Assembly (NCBI GenBank): GCA_963930775.1
Contig: OZ005692.1
Span: 10,707,029 to 10,771,028 of the forward strand
Source of the DNA: Cliona cf. orientalis
Taxonomy: Eukaryota; Porifera; Demospongiae; Clionaida; Clionaidae
Length of the DNA: 64,000 bases
Direction of reading: 5' to 3'
The notes under the pieces are model-generated. The model saw nothing but the letters and a program-made list of their open reading frames with translations. It made no database searches and was not told the origin of the DNA. The translations under genes and the position numbers were made by a program. This document shows, piece by piece, positions 12,250 to 25,943 of the stretch. Every line of letters begins with the position of its first letter. Position 1 is the first letter of the stretch.

Positions 12250-13076
12250 TTTCACAGACTGATCCTTCGATCGGATGTGATAGCTGAACTCCAAATGCCT
12301 TGCCTCCAAACTCCCGCCAAAAGTGTTAGTACCAACCCAGGTCCAATTCCCGATCTCTAATACTCGATTCCGTACGGCAAGGCTCACGCGCATGCGCATA
12401 CGCGCAATGAAGTGCATTTTAATATCGAAATAGGGATTAATATCTTTGAGATTTAAACACCTCCTTGTGATATTCATTAAATATTACTGACAATACATGT
12501 CTCTAGACAATTCTAGGACACTTTCCCAAAAACTTTGATTTCGGAAAGTCTCCATACACCTGTGCAAAGGAACATTGGACATGGACAATGTCATAATAAA
12601 TCCTGTACAATATCGCCTTATTCCTTACTTTGTTAGTGTGAGGCAGCCAAGCCAGGCAATGACCGTAGGCCAAATTAAAGTCAGAGTGGCATGTCATATT
12701 CAGTCAGTCAGTCATGGTACCGGTCCTAAGAGTAGAATGAGAGTCTGCATACACTCCTAGATCCTGTGGGGGGCAGTGATGCAACATTAATTTTCTAATA
12801 TCCCATGTACTCAAAACTCAGCAGCTGCTGTGCTGACCAATTGCATCCTGGATGAATAATGAATACTATTTCATGCATGACAATTAAGATAAATACAGGC
12901 TGTCACATGATCTATGGTCACTGTGTTTTGGGCCCTTCAGTCTGTCTACGCCCCCTTTTACTTTCACAATGCATAAAATCAGGTACTTCTTAATAAGGAA
13001 TACTGTGGCCATCACATGATCCCTGGATTTCATGTACACCCCTAAAGCATTTTACTTCGTTAGAGCTACAAGTGTC
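12250..13076. other. Divergent intergenic region between WDHD1 exon 1 and K2, with an exon 5 relic
   Basis: The WDHD1 start (minus) and the K2 start (plus) face away from each other, 828 bp apart, so this stretch should hold both promoters. At 12622-12757 the minus strand resembles WDHD1 exon 5 (gagtgtatgcagactct at its 5' side, cttggctgcctcacac at its 3' side), but the frame is broken. A (cagt)n run lies inside the relic. The kinase leader block ends it. Confidence 0.6.
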
Positions 13077-14775
13077 ATGGCTGGCAGAGCAGCATTCACT
13101 GGATTTGATCCCTACAAGCTGACTGGAGTTAGAGTGACAGATCGAGAGCTGCATGGGACATGGCTCCTATGCTACTGTGCTAGAACTGGAGTACATGGGA
13201 CTGAAATGTGCTGGCAAGAAGATCCATGAAGTGCTACTGAAGCAAGGAGACACTAGCTACTATGCTCACAGATTTGAGGAAGAATGTCGTCTACTCAGTC
13301 AAGTACACCACCCCAACATTGTCCAGTTTCTGGGAGTCTATTTCCAGCAAAGAGTGCGAGCACCCATCCTAGTCATGGAGTTTCTCCCCACCAACCTCAC
13401 CTCCTGCATTGAGCAATATTATGGCATTCTTCCAAAGGAGATCAGCTACTCCATCCTTCATGACGTGGCTCTGGGCTTGTGCTACCTCCACAGCCAAACT
13501 CCTCCCATCATTCACAGAGATCTCTCTTCCAACAATGTCCTCCTCACCCCCAACATGACGGCCAAGATCTCTGATCTGGGTGTGGCCAGGATCCTCAACC
13601 TGACCCCTCTACAGGTCAGTCACATGACCCAGACTCCTGGCACCCCTGCCTACATGCCACCAGAGGTGATGGTAGCCAACCCCAAATACGACACAAGCGT
13701 TGATGAGTTCTCCTACGGCATTATGATGATCCACATGTTCAGTGGTCAGTGGCCAGAGCCACAGATTGGACCAATTCATGCAGAACCTGATGGTAGAATG
13801 ACTCCAGTAGCTGAAGCTGAGCGACGTGAGGTTTTCCTTCGAGCCATTGGAAATGATCATCCTCTGATGGACCTCATCCTTAAATGCATCCATAACTACC
13901 CCAAGTCAAGGGCTCATACCAGTGAGATTGTGGGGCGACTAGCAGAGATGGTGTTGCAGTTTCCTGCCTCCTTTGCCAATCGACTGGAAATGCTGAGACA
14001 AATTGAAGCAGATGGAAGGGAGAAAAGATCCTTGACCGAAGAGGGGGTGAGAAAGGACGAGGCTGTTCAGCAAAAAGAAAGCCAAATCTCATCACTCAGA
14101 GAAGAAGTTCGAATGGAGAAGGAACAAAAATCTGCAGAAATTGATCGACTAAAGCTAGCCCACTCCAGTGAAGTGGAACAGCTCCAGCTGCAACTTAAAG
14201 ATATGAAAACTCAGAATCAATGTACAAAAGCCGAGAATGAGGCTGAGATAGCAGAACTCAAATCTAAGAATCATGCTTTCAAAACTCAGGTAGAGAATAA
14301 GACCAAGATCCTTGCAGAAGTAAGAGAGCAATCTGCAAGACAGCTGAGAGAGGAACATGAAATGCAGAGAAAAGAAAAAGAACAATTAGAGATTCAGCTA
14401 GCGAAAGAAAAACAACTATCTGCTGAGGAGAGAGAAGCAAACATAAAATTAACGTCCGATGTTTCAAAGCTGCAATCAGATATCACAGACAAGGATACTG
14501 CTATTCAAATGAAAGAAGCTGTTATCAGAAGAAAGGATTCTGAACTTGAAGCCAAGAGCAGAGCACTAGGAGAGAAAGATGCAACTATCTCAGCAATGAG
14601 TGAACAAATCACCAAAACAAGAGACTACCTGGCTACTACTAAACAACAGGTGATAGTAATAATATTATATATTATTATCATAATAATAATACCTTAAGGT
14701 GACAACTATTTGCAGGTAAATTTTTCTTGCAATTAAGCATTTTGTACGTGGAAATAGTACGAGGACAAGAGATCT

Positions 14776-14874
14776 ACAGTATTTAGCATCCCGATGGCCC
14801 CAAGCTGTGACACCCGAGCATAGCGAGGGTGTTACTAAGGAGACAGAGGGATGCTGAATACTGTGGATCCCATT
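14776..14874. mobile_element. Small foldback element in the K2 intron
   Basis: The ends acagtatttagcatccc and gggatgctgaatactgt are inverted with one mismatch. A second inner hairpin (gtgacaccc/gggtgttac) lies within. About 99 bp, non-coding. Confidence 0.5.
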
Positions 14875-15086
14875 GGCCGAGGTGAGCTAAGTTATTTAGA
14901 GTTTTACAACTGTTGCTATATAGTAGTACAGCTATTTGCCTTGGAGCTCTCATAATACCATGGACCCTATTGGCCAAAATTTACAAGTAACTAAGCTACT
15001 TAGTTACTTCCTATTGACCAATCAGATTACAGGAAAGTGGCAGTAAAATTCTAAATATATGTATCTAATCAGGGTTTCATCCAGTG

Positions 15087-15112
15087 GGGGGGGGGGGTGG
15101 TTTGGGAAGCTT

Positions 15113-15141
<29 letters not shown>
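15087..15141. repeat. Poly-G then poly-C tract
   Basis: A G run is followed, after a short spacer, by about 30 C in a row. Such tracts are unreliable in assemblies. It lies in the K2 intron. Confidence 0.6.
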
Positions 15142-15143
<2 letters not shown>

Positions 15144-16625
15144 AAAAAAGGAAGAGAGACAGAAAAAAGGGAAAGGAGAGAGAGAGGTAGGGGGGAAGGG
15201 AGCGTGTTATTTTTTTGCACTGCGGTGGAAGTGATCAGTAATAATAAGAGCACTAGATGATATCATGTAATACCTCAGTGATATCCACATCTTAATGGTA
15301 ATTTATGGGGGAGGAGGGGGGGACACATTGCGTGAAACTGCCATACCCACTTCTCCCCCAAAAATTTTTTTCTGGATGAAACTCTGCTAATGTTAGCAGG
15401 TATATTTGGGGGGCAATTATACAATATCAACATATCACTCGCAAAAATAGTCACCTTAAAGTATAATAATTACATATATTATACCTCTGGTTATTTATAG
15501 ATGCTCATGATACACCAAAGCAATAATTAACACAATGTGATATACATACAAATACTATGTGATGATTTTAGACTCTTCAGGCAAGTATCACCTGGGAACA
15601 GTGTGCTAACCTACCAACCAAAGTAAGTCTAGTCAAGACTACAGTCATCAATGGCAAGGTCTACTGTGGAGGAGTGACTAATGATGATGATGATAGGTAC
15701 ATTATCTACTGCTATGATCCATCACAAGACAAGTGGACCACTCTAACACCACTTCCTGTCAAATTGTTTGGTCTGGGTCAAGTAAATGGCAAGCTAGTAA
15801 CCGTTGGGGGATGGAAGAACAGTACTGGGACTAGTTATGTATACACATATGATGAGCAATCTCACAAGTGGAAGCAGACCATTCCTCCCATGCCAACAGC
15901 TAGATGGTACCCAGGTATCTTGAGCACCCAGTCAGCACTTGTAGTGGCAGGTGGACTCACAGAATCACATTTCACTGCAGTTGAGATCTTTAAACCAGAT
16001 ACATCACAGTGGTACAGGACTGACCCACTACCAACAGCTTGTTGTAACATATCACTGGTTGCTATTGGCAACACATGCTATGCACTAGGAGGATACGGCA
16101 GTGGCTCACATCTCAACCAAGCACTCTATGCCTCAGTTGATGATCTCCTTGGCAACGCTGTACCAGCCAACAAGATCACCCACAGTGGTAGCAGTGACAC
16201 TCAGTCAGCTTGGAAGACACTACCCAACACTCCAACCTATCGACCAGCTGCAGCCGTGCTAGCTGGCAACCTTCTTGCTATAGGAGGGGATGAAACATCT
16301 AGAGGAGGAGCTGCCAAGAAGGAAGTGTACATGTACTCTCCCTCCACCAACTCCTGGATCTACATCAGTGATCTACCTGCTCCACGATCAATGACTGCAG
16401 CTGCTGTTTTATCATCAACAGAGGTCCTAGTGATTGGAGGCCATGATGGTCACAGAGTGAATACTGTGTACAATGGTACACTTACATTACTGTAGCTGTG
16501 ATAATGTACATGACAAGATACAACCTACAACCACACACAACCATGTTTATTAAACTTAATCTTTGCCCCTCCAAATTATACAATACTTTCCCATTCCACT
16601 CACTGAATTTACTACTTGGCTGCAC

Positions 16626-18522
16626 CTTATATTATTTTGAAGAGACCATATCTTCACTGATCCATCACAACAGGAAGAGGCCTGCAGTCAAGAGTAGGCA
16701 TTGGTAAATTACATACATATAATATTATTATAACTTCTACCATTTCCTATATAAGGAAGTATAGAGAGAAATTCGGGATACAGAAAGTGGGCATGGCTTC
16801 AAATTTACATGGGATGCAAAATTAGCACACCCTCTTCCACCCACTCACCTAATACCATATACAGTCCAACCTCGATTATCCGAACCTCGATTATCCGAAC
16901 TCTCGATTATCCGAATTCGAGATGCAAAGAAAATTCAGGGTTAAAGTACACATTGTGACCACGTGACTGGATTGCGCATGTGCAGTAAACCTACGTCGCG
17001 TCGTTGCCAGCTGCTGCACTGCTATCAAATCTAGTTTTAACGCTCAAAGAAGTAAAAGAAACGCATGGTAAACGTTCTATCAATCGAGGATGGGATTAAA
17101 ATCGTCAAAAAGCTCGATAAATCTGTCAATGATACATTTTTGCATGCATGATCGATCCAGTGGGTGTGGTCAACATTATCCGAACTTTTTGCTTATCCGA
17201 ACGGTTCCAAATTTCCCCTTGGCCAAAGGGGTTCGGATAATCGAGGTTGGACTGTAGCTGGAAAATTTGGCGGTTTAGCGGTCTATGTTACAACTGCCAA
17301 ATTAAAATCCGCCAAAATTTCCTATATACTCGCACACATACGTATGGCGATCCCGTACTGAACCACCAAATTTAAATATTCTTGCAATAATGATTTTGGG
17401 CAATATTTCCGGCTCTATGGTAATATGTGACCACCTAAATACTAGAATTTTTGTTCACTAACTCACCAATAATTCCTCCCGGGGGTCAAATTTCACCCAG
17501 AGCAGGGGGGCCTCATGTCCGTGTAGGGTGTATGTCTTTGATGAGTCAGCAATCTCTGCAACTTTGATGGTGAACTCCGCTGATCCAGCAGCTAGGTAGG
17601 TGTGGCCAACACTGACGTCCAGGCATGTGACTGGAGCCACGAATCTCATTAAGATACCTTCACATGATCCCTGTATACAAAATTGAAGTTAGTTTAAGAT
17701 GTACAATAAATAAATTGGGAAAAGAGCCGGATATTTAGTTGCCCTAAAGCGACATTTGTCACATGATGAATGTGAAAAAAAATCATGCAATTCATCAAAC
17801 AGGTCCCTTACTTTATACTTATCATAGAGTCGGTAGACTCTATAAGTAGGGATGGCACGGATACTCCATTTATAAAAATCCAATCTTTTATGCGCTCCTA
17901 GCATTATCTTCATGCATGACGTTGTGTACGGCATTATTCGGTATAGAGCAAAGATTACTACTGGCTTACATTAGTAGTGAATGCCTGTACAGTATTATCG
18001 TCCATTGCCACAGCAACGACATCAGCCCCGCCCCCTTCTCCTCCTCCTCCTCTCGCTCGGCAGGTGCTGTGTAGCAGACGAGGGCAGTGAGTTTGGAGGA
18101 GGAGACTGAGAACTCAGAAACATCATCATCTTCAAGACCAACAAATGTGCACACATCACAGTCACTGCCACACGTCACTATGTGCCTGGGGGGAAGATAG
18201 CAAACAACATGGACACAATTTATGGGTGAGGTAAAGGGTCGTCACTTGCTGACCACCGCTCCAAGATTTTAGCCGCTTTTGATGCAGACTGTGTAGTCGA
18301 TAGATCATTACGTTTAATAGTCTATTCACTACTTTATATAATAGAATAACAGTCGTAAGATTTTATATCCCTATGAAAAGTAGCTGGTTATGGTGTATCG
18401 GCGTTTGGGCAGATGTTCATGAAATATTATTTAGACGTATAGATCTACCTTTTAGAGTTGAAGGTGAGGTGAGTGGTGCCCTCAGAGTGAGCGTAGCGTC
18501 GGGAAGCAGGCTCACAACTCAT
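16626..18522 (-). pseudogene. WDHD1 exons 1-4, cassette 2 (decayed)
   Basis: Exon 1 is 18449-18522 (start codon and donor intact), exon 2 is 17970-18185, exon 3 is 17467-17670 (204 bp, open) and exon 4 is 16626-16681. Exon 2 is 2 bp longer than in cassette 1 and goes out of frame just after the GAG run. Exon 4 has 5 extra bases before its donor. Splice borders remain. It lies 3' of K2 on the opposite strand and is interrupted by a pogo-like MITE between exons 4 and 3. Confidence 0.8.
16862..17254. mobile_element. pogo/Tigger-like MITE, 393 bp
   Basis: The ends are perfect inverted repeats beginning CAGTCCAACCTCGATTATCC. Both flanks are TA (16860-16861 and 17255-17256). Extra copies of ctcgattatccgaa follow the left end. 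No transposase. The end sequence and TA target are typical of pogo-type Tc1/mariner elements. Confidence 0.8.
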
Positions 18523-19306
18523 TTTATTGTCTGGTCGTTCAATCGGATGTGATAGCTGAACTCCAAAGGCTTGCCTCCAAACTCCCGCCAAAAGTGTAGT
18601 ACCAACCCAAATCCAATTCCCGATCTCTAATACTCTATTCCAGGGGAAGGGCTCAAGCGCGTGCGCACAATGCCACAATGCATTACAATGTAAAATCATA
18701 AAAAAATTAAGACTTGATATATAAACACTTCCATGTAACGTTCATTACTAATAATGAGAATGGAATGTCGTAACTATAGACTGTAGAGACTTCCAAGACA
18801 CTTGTCAGAATCTTCAATTTTGGCAAATTACACTGTGAGACAACAATATTAAAATTAATTATTATGTAAACCAGTACACAATAATAATATTATTATAATA
18901 CCTGTCAGTGTGAGGGAGCCAAGCCAGATGATGACTGTAGGCCGAAGTCAGAGTGACATCATCACAATATCATTCAGTTAGGGTCCTGAGAGAAGAATGA
19001 GAGTCTGGATACACTCCTGTGGCGGCAGTGATGGCATAGGATTAACATTTTAATGTCCTGTATACTCATAATACAGCAGATGCTGTGATTTGTATTGCAT
19101 GACTTATAGATAGCTTAGTAATGAATGTTAGCTATGAATAAAATTATTATAGCTGTTCTATCTATAGTATACGCCCCCACATTAACAAAATTCACGACAT
19201 CATGAATAATTCTAATAAGGAATGCTGTGGTCACCAGATGATCTATTTTTCATGTACGCCCCTTTTTACTTTATTGGTATTAGCTGTAGCTAGCTATACA
19301 AGTGTC
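18523..19306 (+). promoter_or_regulatory. Divergent promoter region; conserved kinase leader ahead of K3
   Basis: The block at about 19218-19306 is shared by the kinase genes and reads aaggaatgctgtggtcac, then ttcatgtacgcccctttt, tagctagctatacaagtgtc and ATGG. Equivalent blocks end at the starts of K1 (6867), K2 (13077), K4 (32737), K5 (38443), K6 (42843), K7 (45580), K8 (52147) and K9 (56350). It is either 5' UTR or core promoter; no clear TATA box is placed. At 18901-19017 lies a WDHD1 exon 5 relic on the minus strand, with acceptor-side and donor-side similarity but a stop in the middle. Confidence 0.55.
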
Positions 19307-21967
19307 ATGGCTGAGAGAGCAACATTCACTGGGTTTGATCCCTACAAGCTGACTGGAGTTAGAGTAACAGATCGAGAGCTGGGACATGGCTCCTATGCTA
19401 CTGTGCTAGAACTGGAGTACATGGGACTGAAATGTGCTGGCAAGAAGATCCATGAAGTGCTGTTAAGGCAGGGAGATGCCAGCTACACTGTTCGCAGATT
19501 TGAGGAAGAATGTCGTCTACTCAGCCAAGTGCGCCACCCCAACATTGTCCAGTTTCTTGGAGTCTATTTCGAGCAAGGAGTGCAAGCACCCATCCTAGTC
19601 ATGGAGTTTCTCCCCACCAACCTCACCTCCTGCATTGAACGATACGGCATTCTCCCAAAGGAGATCAGCTACTCCATCCTTCATGACGTAGCTCTGGGCT
19701 TGTGCTACCTCCACAGCCAAACTCCTCCCATCATTCACCGAGATCTCGCTTCCAACAATGTCCTCCTCACCCCCAACATGACGGCCAAGATCTCTGATCT
19801 GGGTGTGGCCAGGATCCTCAACCTGACCCCTCTACAGGTCAGTCGCATGACCCAAACTCCTGGCACCCCTGCCTACATGCCACCAGAGGTGATGGTAGCC
19901 AACCCCAAATACGATACAAGTGTTGATGAGTTCTCCTATGGCATTATGATGATCCACATGTTCAGTGGTCAGTGGCCAGAGCCACAGGTTGGACCAAATC
20001 GCACTGAACCTGATGGAAGAATGACTCCAGTATCTGAAGCTGAGCGACGCGAGGTGTTCCTTCGAGCCGTTGGAAATGATCATCCTCTGATGGATCTCAT
20101 CTGTAAATGTATCCATAACTACCCCAAGTCGAGAGCTCATGCCAGTGAAATTGTGGGGCGACTAGCAGAGATGGTGTTGCAGTTTCCTGCCTCCTTTGCC
20201 AACCGACTGGAAATGCTGAGACAAATTGAAGTAGATGGAAGGGAGAAAAGAGCCTTGACTGAAGAGGGAGAGAGAAAGCACAGGGCTGTTCAGCAAAAAG
20301 AAAGCCAAATCTCATCACTCAGAGAAGAATTTCGAGCTAAAGAGGAACAAAAATCTGAAGAAATTGATCGACTAAAGTTAGCCCATTCCAGTGAACTGGA
20401 ACAGCTCCAGCTGCAACTTAGAGATATGAAAACTCAGAATCAATGTACAAAGGTTGAAAATGAGGCTGAGATAGTAGAACTCAAATCTAAGAATAGTGCT
20501 TTGGAAACTCAGATAGAGAATAAGACCAAGATCCTTACAGAAGTACGAGTGCAATCTGCAAGAGAGCTGAGAGAAGAACATGAAATGCAAAGACAGGAAA
20601 GAGAACAACTAGAGATTCAGCTAGCAAAAGAAAAACAACTATCTGCTAAGGAGAGAGAAGCCAACAGAAAATTAATGTCAGATGTTTCAAGGCTGCAATC
20701 AGATGTCATACATAAGGATACTGTTATTCAAACAAAAGAAGCTGTTGTCAGAAGACAGGATACTGAACTTGAAGCCAAGAGCAGAGCTCTAGGAGAGAAA
20801 GATGCAACTATCTCAGCAATGAGTGAACAAATCACCAAAACAAGAGAGTACCTGGCTACTACTAAACAACAGGTAGGTAGCTTAGCCTATAATAATAATA
20901 ATAATTAAAAGTATTATTATTAATTATTTTAATTTATTATACCTTAAGGTGATACTATAATAATTAAATTTTTGCAGGTACGCTTAATTTTGCAATATAC
21001 ATTCACATGCATGTGCTATGACTTTGTGATAATTTAGACTCTTCAGGCAAGTATCACCTGGAACCAGTGTGCTAACCTACCAACTGAATTAAGTCTTACA
21101 AACACTACAGTCATCAATGGCAAGGTCTACTGTGGAGGCGAGGCCGATGACGATGATGATGATTACAAGATCTACTGCTATGACCCATCAAAGGACAAGT
21201 GGACCACTCTACCACCACTTCCTGTCGGATACTTTGGTTTGGATCAACTCAATGGCAAGCTAGTAGCTGTTGGGGGAGTGAAGAAGGGTACTGAGAATGA
21301 AACTAACAATGTATACACATATGATGAGCGATCTCAAAAATGGAAGCAGACCATTCCTCCCATGCCAACAGCTAATTTTTCCCTCGGTGTCTTGAGCCTC
21401 CAGTCAGCACTAGTAGTGGCAGGTGGATACACATCAACATTCAGCAATGCAGTTCAGATCTTCAAACCAGATACATCACAGTGGTATAGAGCTGACCCAC
21501 CACCAAGAGTTTGTTATCACATATCACTGGTTGCTATTAGCAACACATGCTATGCACTAGGAGGATACGATGGCTCACATCTCAACCAAGCACTCTATGC
21601 CTCAGTTGATGATCTCCTTGGCAATGCTGTACCAGCCAACCAGACCACCCACAGTGGTAGCAGTGACACTCAGTCAGCTTGGAAGATACTACCCAATACT
21701 CCAACCTATCGACCAGCTGCAGCCGTGCTAGCTGGCAACCTTCTTGCTATAGGAGGGTGTCAAACATCTGAAGGAGGAGCTGACATGAAGAAAATCTACA
21801 TGTACTCTGCCTCCACCAACTCCTGGATCTACATCAGTGATCTACCTGCTCCACGATCTGCCACTGCAGCTGCTGTTTTATCATCAACAGAGGTCCTAGT
21901 GATTGGAGGCTGGGATGGTCATGGCAGAGTGAACACTGTGTACAAGGGTACACTTACATTACTATGA
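19307..21967 (+). CDS. K3: kelch kinase, subfamily A, intact (reference copy)
   Basis: Exon 1 is 19307-20872 (522 codons), exon 2 is 21038-21967 (309 codons plus stop); 831 residues. Kinase landmarks by residue: glycine loop 26-33 (GHGSYATV), lysine K46, helix C glutamate about E68, HRDL 144-147 with N151, DLG 164-166, then MPPEV. HPNIVQFLGVY and the overall style place it in the TKL group. Residues ~285-520 are Glu/Lys/Gln-rich heptad-like coiled coil. Exon 2 encodes six kelch blades, each with a GG pair and a trailing W (for example NGKLVAVGG, SALVVAGG, NLLAIGG, EVLVIGG). The HRD and lysine are present, so activity is plausible. The start follows the family-wide agtgtcATGgct; the frame is open 35 codons upstream. 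The substrate is unknown; the propeller probably binds partners and the coiled coil dimerises. Confidence 0.92.
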
Positions 21968-22167
21968 CGATGTACGTGACATTATACACACAAGAGCAGT
22001 TTGAATACAACTTATAGCCATGCACAATCATATTAACTGTATGCTACATGTAAATAATATGTACCGTAGGTTAATTGTGCAAAGATATAATATTAGTGTT
22101 AATCTCGTGACATGATACCATCACTACGATGTCTAGTATGGGCCCTTGGGTAGGCCTGGGCCAAATG

Positions 22168-22371
22168 CCGTATAGCGGGAAATTTTCGAGGGAGAAAACT
22201 TTCGCGGATCGGTAGGAAAGGAGCATTTCGCGGAGAAAACTTTCGCGGAGTGTTAAAACTGGTCACATAATGGGTGTGGCATGCCTAGAATTTCGTGAAG
22301 ACTTTCGCCGATGGCTGAAAAATCGCGAAATTCGTGAAAGTTTTCTCCCTCGAAAGTTTCCCGCTATACAG
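22168..22371. mobile_element. MITE, CCGTATAGCGGG family
   Basis: The termini ccgtatagcgggaaa and tttcccgctatacag are inverted, and the similarity runs about 38 bp inward. Same family as 5286-5498. Confidence 0.65.
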
Positions 22372-22553
22372 TATTCCTTTAAATTTGACCATTATTCAAA
22401 ATTCTGAGGCTAAAGGAACTTTTAGCACTCCCAAAAATGATCGACGACTAGTTATCTGAGCTGTTTGCTCAAGTGCTTCCTCCATTTGATCACAGACTCA
22501 TGTCACTTGACACAAAGTTTTCTATTTTAAGCACACATTGTGTATGCACACTA

Positions 22554-22739
22554 CCGTAAATCGCGAATATTTCGTGTCTAAAATATTTCATGTGATAAAT
22601 TTTCACGTTAAATAATTTTCAAACAAACGACCCTGTACCGCATTATCGTTAATATTGCGCATGTATTTTCGTGCGTTTAATTTCGCACAAGCCAGGCTGT
22701 CCAAAAATATTTTAACAACGAAATATTCGCGATTTACGG
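22554..22739. mobile_element. MITE, CCGTAAATCGCG family
   Basis: The inverted ends are ccgtaaatcgcgaatatttc, flanked by TA on each side. A second copy in opposite orientation is at 40043-40219, with matching internal sequence (gaccctgtaccgcatt and its complement). Confidence 0.75.
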
Positions 22740-25618
22740 TACTTCCTTGAGCAGTTGAAAAGCCCATTATTCAACTTCTTCAAGAAGCTGCCTATTATTC
22801 AAAAAATTATTCATGAATGTTTGGCCCAAGCCTACCCAGCCCCCCCGTATCTATCCACTGTCCCTCTAAATTCTGTAACACTTCCCCCTCCCCCACTCAT
22901 TGAGTATTTGGCTGCACCTTATTTTGAAGTGACCATATCTTCACCAATCCATCACAGCATGAAGAGGCCTGCAGTGGATTTATTAGTGCTGTAGGCATTA
23001 GTAAAATTTTGTAAGATTCAAGCATTTCCAAGGATGGTATAATAGACAGACTCAGGGCACAGAAATAGGCATGGCTTCAAATTTACACGGCATGCAAAAT
23101 TAGCACACCCTCTTCCACCCAGTAACTTCACTCGCCTAGTACTATCGTACATGTGTGGCCAGCACTATAATCTTTGGTTAACTCACCAATAATTCCCCCC
23201 GGGGGTCAAATTTCACCCAGAGCAGGGGGGCCTCGTGTCCGTGTAGGGTGTATGTCTTTGATGAGTCAGCAATCTCCACAACTTTGATGGTGAACTCCGC
23301 TGACCCAGCAGCTAGGTGGGTGTGGCCAACACTGACATCCAGGCATGTGACTGGAGCCGTGAATCTCATTAAGATATCTTCACATGATCCCTTAGAGAGA
23401 TTCACATGACATTGGACACAAAATTGAAGCTAGTTTAAGCATAGATTATATATTCCCCTCCCCGGGATTGGAAACGGGGCTCGTTAGCACCGTTTCACGC
23501 GGGCAGTCCGCGTAAGACGGAAGTCCAGGATAATTGATGGGCGGAGCGTTAAAGTAAGCCTGAAGCGCGGTGTGCGTTTATTAGATATCTTGATAGCAGT
23601 GAAGATGACAAGGAAACTATGGCTATTGGAGACGAAGCAAGACTGTAAGATGATCATCTGCCAATGGGTGAAGCAAGGAGCTTTTCATATGCCAGTACTT
23701 GGCTGAAAAGTACAGAAACAGACCACAGAGAAGTCTGAGTCTGCAATTCAAGCATCCGAGCCTTCGATTCAACTTGAAACTTGACCATAGATTATACTAT
23801 ATTCCCCTCCCCTTGACTTAACTAAGAGAAGTTGACTTCTATTACAAACAATAATCATTAAGATTCAAGTAGCCTCTGTTTTAGATGTTATGTTGGCTGT
23901 AAGTTAACAATAATATAAATAATATCATTAATTTTTATACTGATAATACAAAAAAAACCTACTGTACAGTTAAAATGTGTAGCTATCATTCACTAAAAAT
24001 AGTCCTAAGTAGCTTGATGTACTGCTTTTGCACTCAGTAATGATTAGGCATTCACTACTGGATCATCACTGTAGCTACCACAACAGTTTCCTTGAGTTGG
24101 TCCCTTACATGCATGCATGAGCAGTGCTGGTGTATTGTTCGTGAACTTTTGACACTGATGAATTATCGTACACCTCAAGGCAGCTGACGATTGTTGGAGG
24201 GGGTTGATATCTACAATAATGCTATGATTATCACAAACTTAAGATACTGTATCTTTACCATACCTGTGATTAATGTAGCCTGAGAAGCAGAGACAGAGAC
24301 CTTGTCCCGTGATTCTGGTCATGCTGCTGAACGGTAGGTACAATTTCTGGATAGCAAACACCTTGATTTTCATCCTAGGCTGTCAGCTGGAGCTGGCAGG
24401 CCCAGTATCACTGGTGGTTTGAATCATTGATAGAGAGGTAGATCATCTATAAACCTGCATACACATTAATAACACATGATGGTATTTACATGTAGCTACA
24501 GCAACTGGAGTATATACAGCATGATTTACCCAAAGAACCACGTTTTGTGATCTGATCTATGTTCAGAGGATAGATTTAGCCATATAGTACTTTCTGGGGG
24601 TCATTTGGCATGTGCATGCAACAAAACACCTCCAAATGGACTAAAAGACACACAGAATGTCCATGATAGTGTTACTGGTAAGGTACAACTGTCCCACAAA
24701 GCTCACCTACATTCAGCTCACTATTTTGACACCTCCATCAAGATTACCACAAAAAAACTTAATATATACTAAAAAGGAGCATACCATGCAACATATCTCA
24801 ACAAAGACACTACATCTGCACCCTTTTAGTTCATCTCCATTGCCTACAGGTAGAGATTTTGTCCCACAAAGATTTTATCTGATGCCCTATGATGCCAAGA
24901 CCTGACTTTAGGTATGAAAGCTGTGTACCCGCAGCTTGACCGCGGAATATAGGCTTGGAGAGTCACTTACAGATACAAATAAACTAAAATAATGTTGTAT
25001 CTTACCTTAGGAGAGCTTCCAACGACCTCAAGAGCTCGTCTGCCTCACCAGCTTCTCTAGTTCCACGTGTGAAAAACAATAACACGCACTGTAAAAAACG
25101 ATGAGTATACGCAGCCTTATTACTGGCTTAAAACTGTATTATATCATTAGATTAAGACTGGTTTCCGCTGGGCTTATACCTCTGTAGGTCGGTTGCTTAT
25201 ATGTGCGTATTCGGGCTTAAGGATATCGTTTAAGCCTTGGCCGTATAAGCGCGCTTATCCATGTGATATACATTCAACTTATTCGGTCTTATACTAGGGC
25301 GAATAACGCTCTATACCAGATGTATACCAAAGCTTATACGCGTCGATTGCGCGCGCGCGCATAAATGCAATTACGTAATGCATCTTATGCGGCCGGCCTA
25401 TGCGCGTGCGGTTAGCGAGCTAGCCATGAGGAATGTATATTAACCGCACTAGCGAGCTGTACTGCCAGCGCTATATATGGAATGGCGTCACTATGATATA
25501 ATAATGATGTATATATATATAGCATATAGCCATAAATGGTTAAACAGCCAAAATACACCAAATCAAATAACAATAGACTGTCCAGATGGGATTTGCTCAT
25601 CAGATCTGCAGAATGACA

Positions 25619-25790
25619 TAGGAGAGAGAGAGAGGGAATGGTGAAATAAGCGAGAGTGAAACGAGGGAGATAGAGGGAAAGAGAGAGAGAGGAGAGGGAG
25701 GGAGAGAGGATGGTGAAATAAGTGAGAGTGAAACGAGAAAGAGAGAGGATGGTGGGGTAAGAGAGTGTATGAATGGAAGGTCTGTATGCA
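25619..25790. repeat. GA-rich low-complexity tract
   Basis: Purine-rich (gaga)n stretches with imperfect copies of ggtgaaataagcgagagtgaaacgag. Non-coding. Confidence 0.7.
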
Positions 25791-25943
25791 ATATGTTACT
25801 AGTTGCAATATCTACCTGTAGTGACCGACACATCAAGATTGGTGTTGGATGCAGTGCCTTGATCCAAGGTTTATACTTCAAGCCTGATTAAGAAAAGATA
25901 GTCATTTATGAGACACATGATTATTACATGAAATTTTATATAC

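Larger units (their letters stand above)
13077..16495 (+). pseudogene. K2: kelch kinase, subfamily A, 4-nt insertion near the start
   Basis: Exon 1 is 13077-14649, exon 2 is 15572-16495. After codon 25 (ELG in the paralogs) four bases are inserted (within 13151-13155), breaking the frame just before the glycine loop. The insertion also creates an ATG at 13153 in the correct downstream frame. Translation from there would give GHGSYATV and the rest of the kinase, coiled coil and kelch, about 806 residues, lacking only the first ~25. So this may be a pseudogene or a gene with a shifted start. The kelch exon is open throughout. The intron (14650-15571) holds a small foldback element, homopolymer runs and AT-rich sequence. 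Confidence 0.75.
21968..22917. other. Spacer 3' of K3 with two MITEs
   Basis: It holds the K3 3' end and two MITEs (22168-22371 and 22554-22739), separated by sequence without recognisable genes. Confidence 0.5.

Noticed and set aside
13609-13893. Minus-strand open frames of ~100 residues opposite every kinase exon
   Set aside because: They recur at the same place in all copies because the kinase sequence is conserved; no homology of their own.
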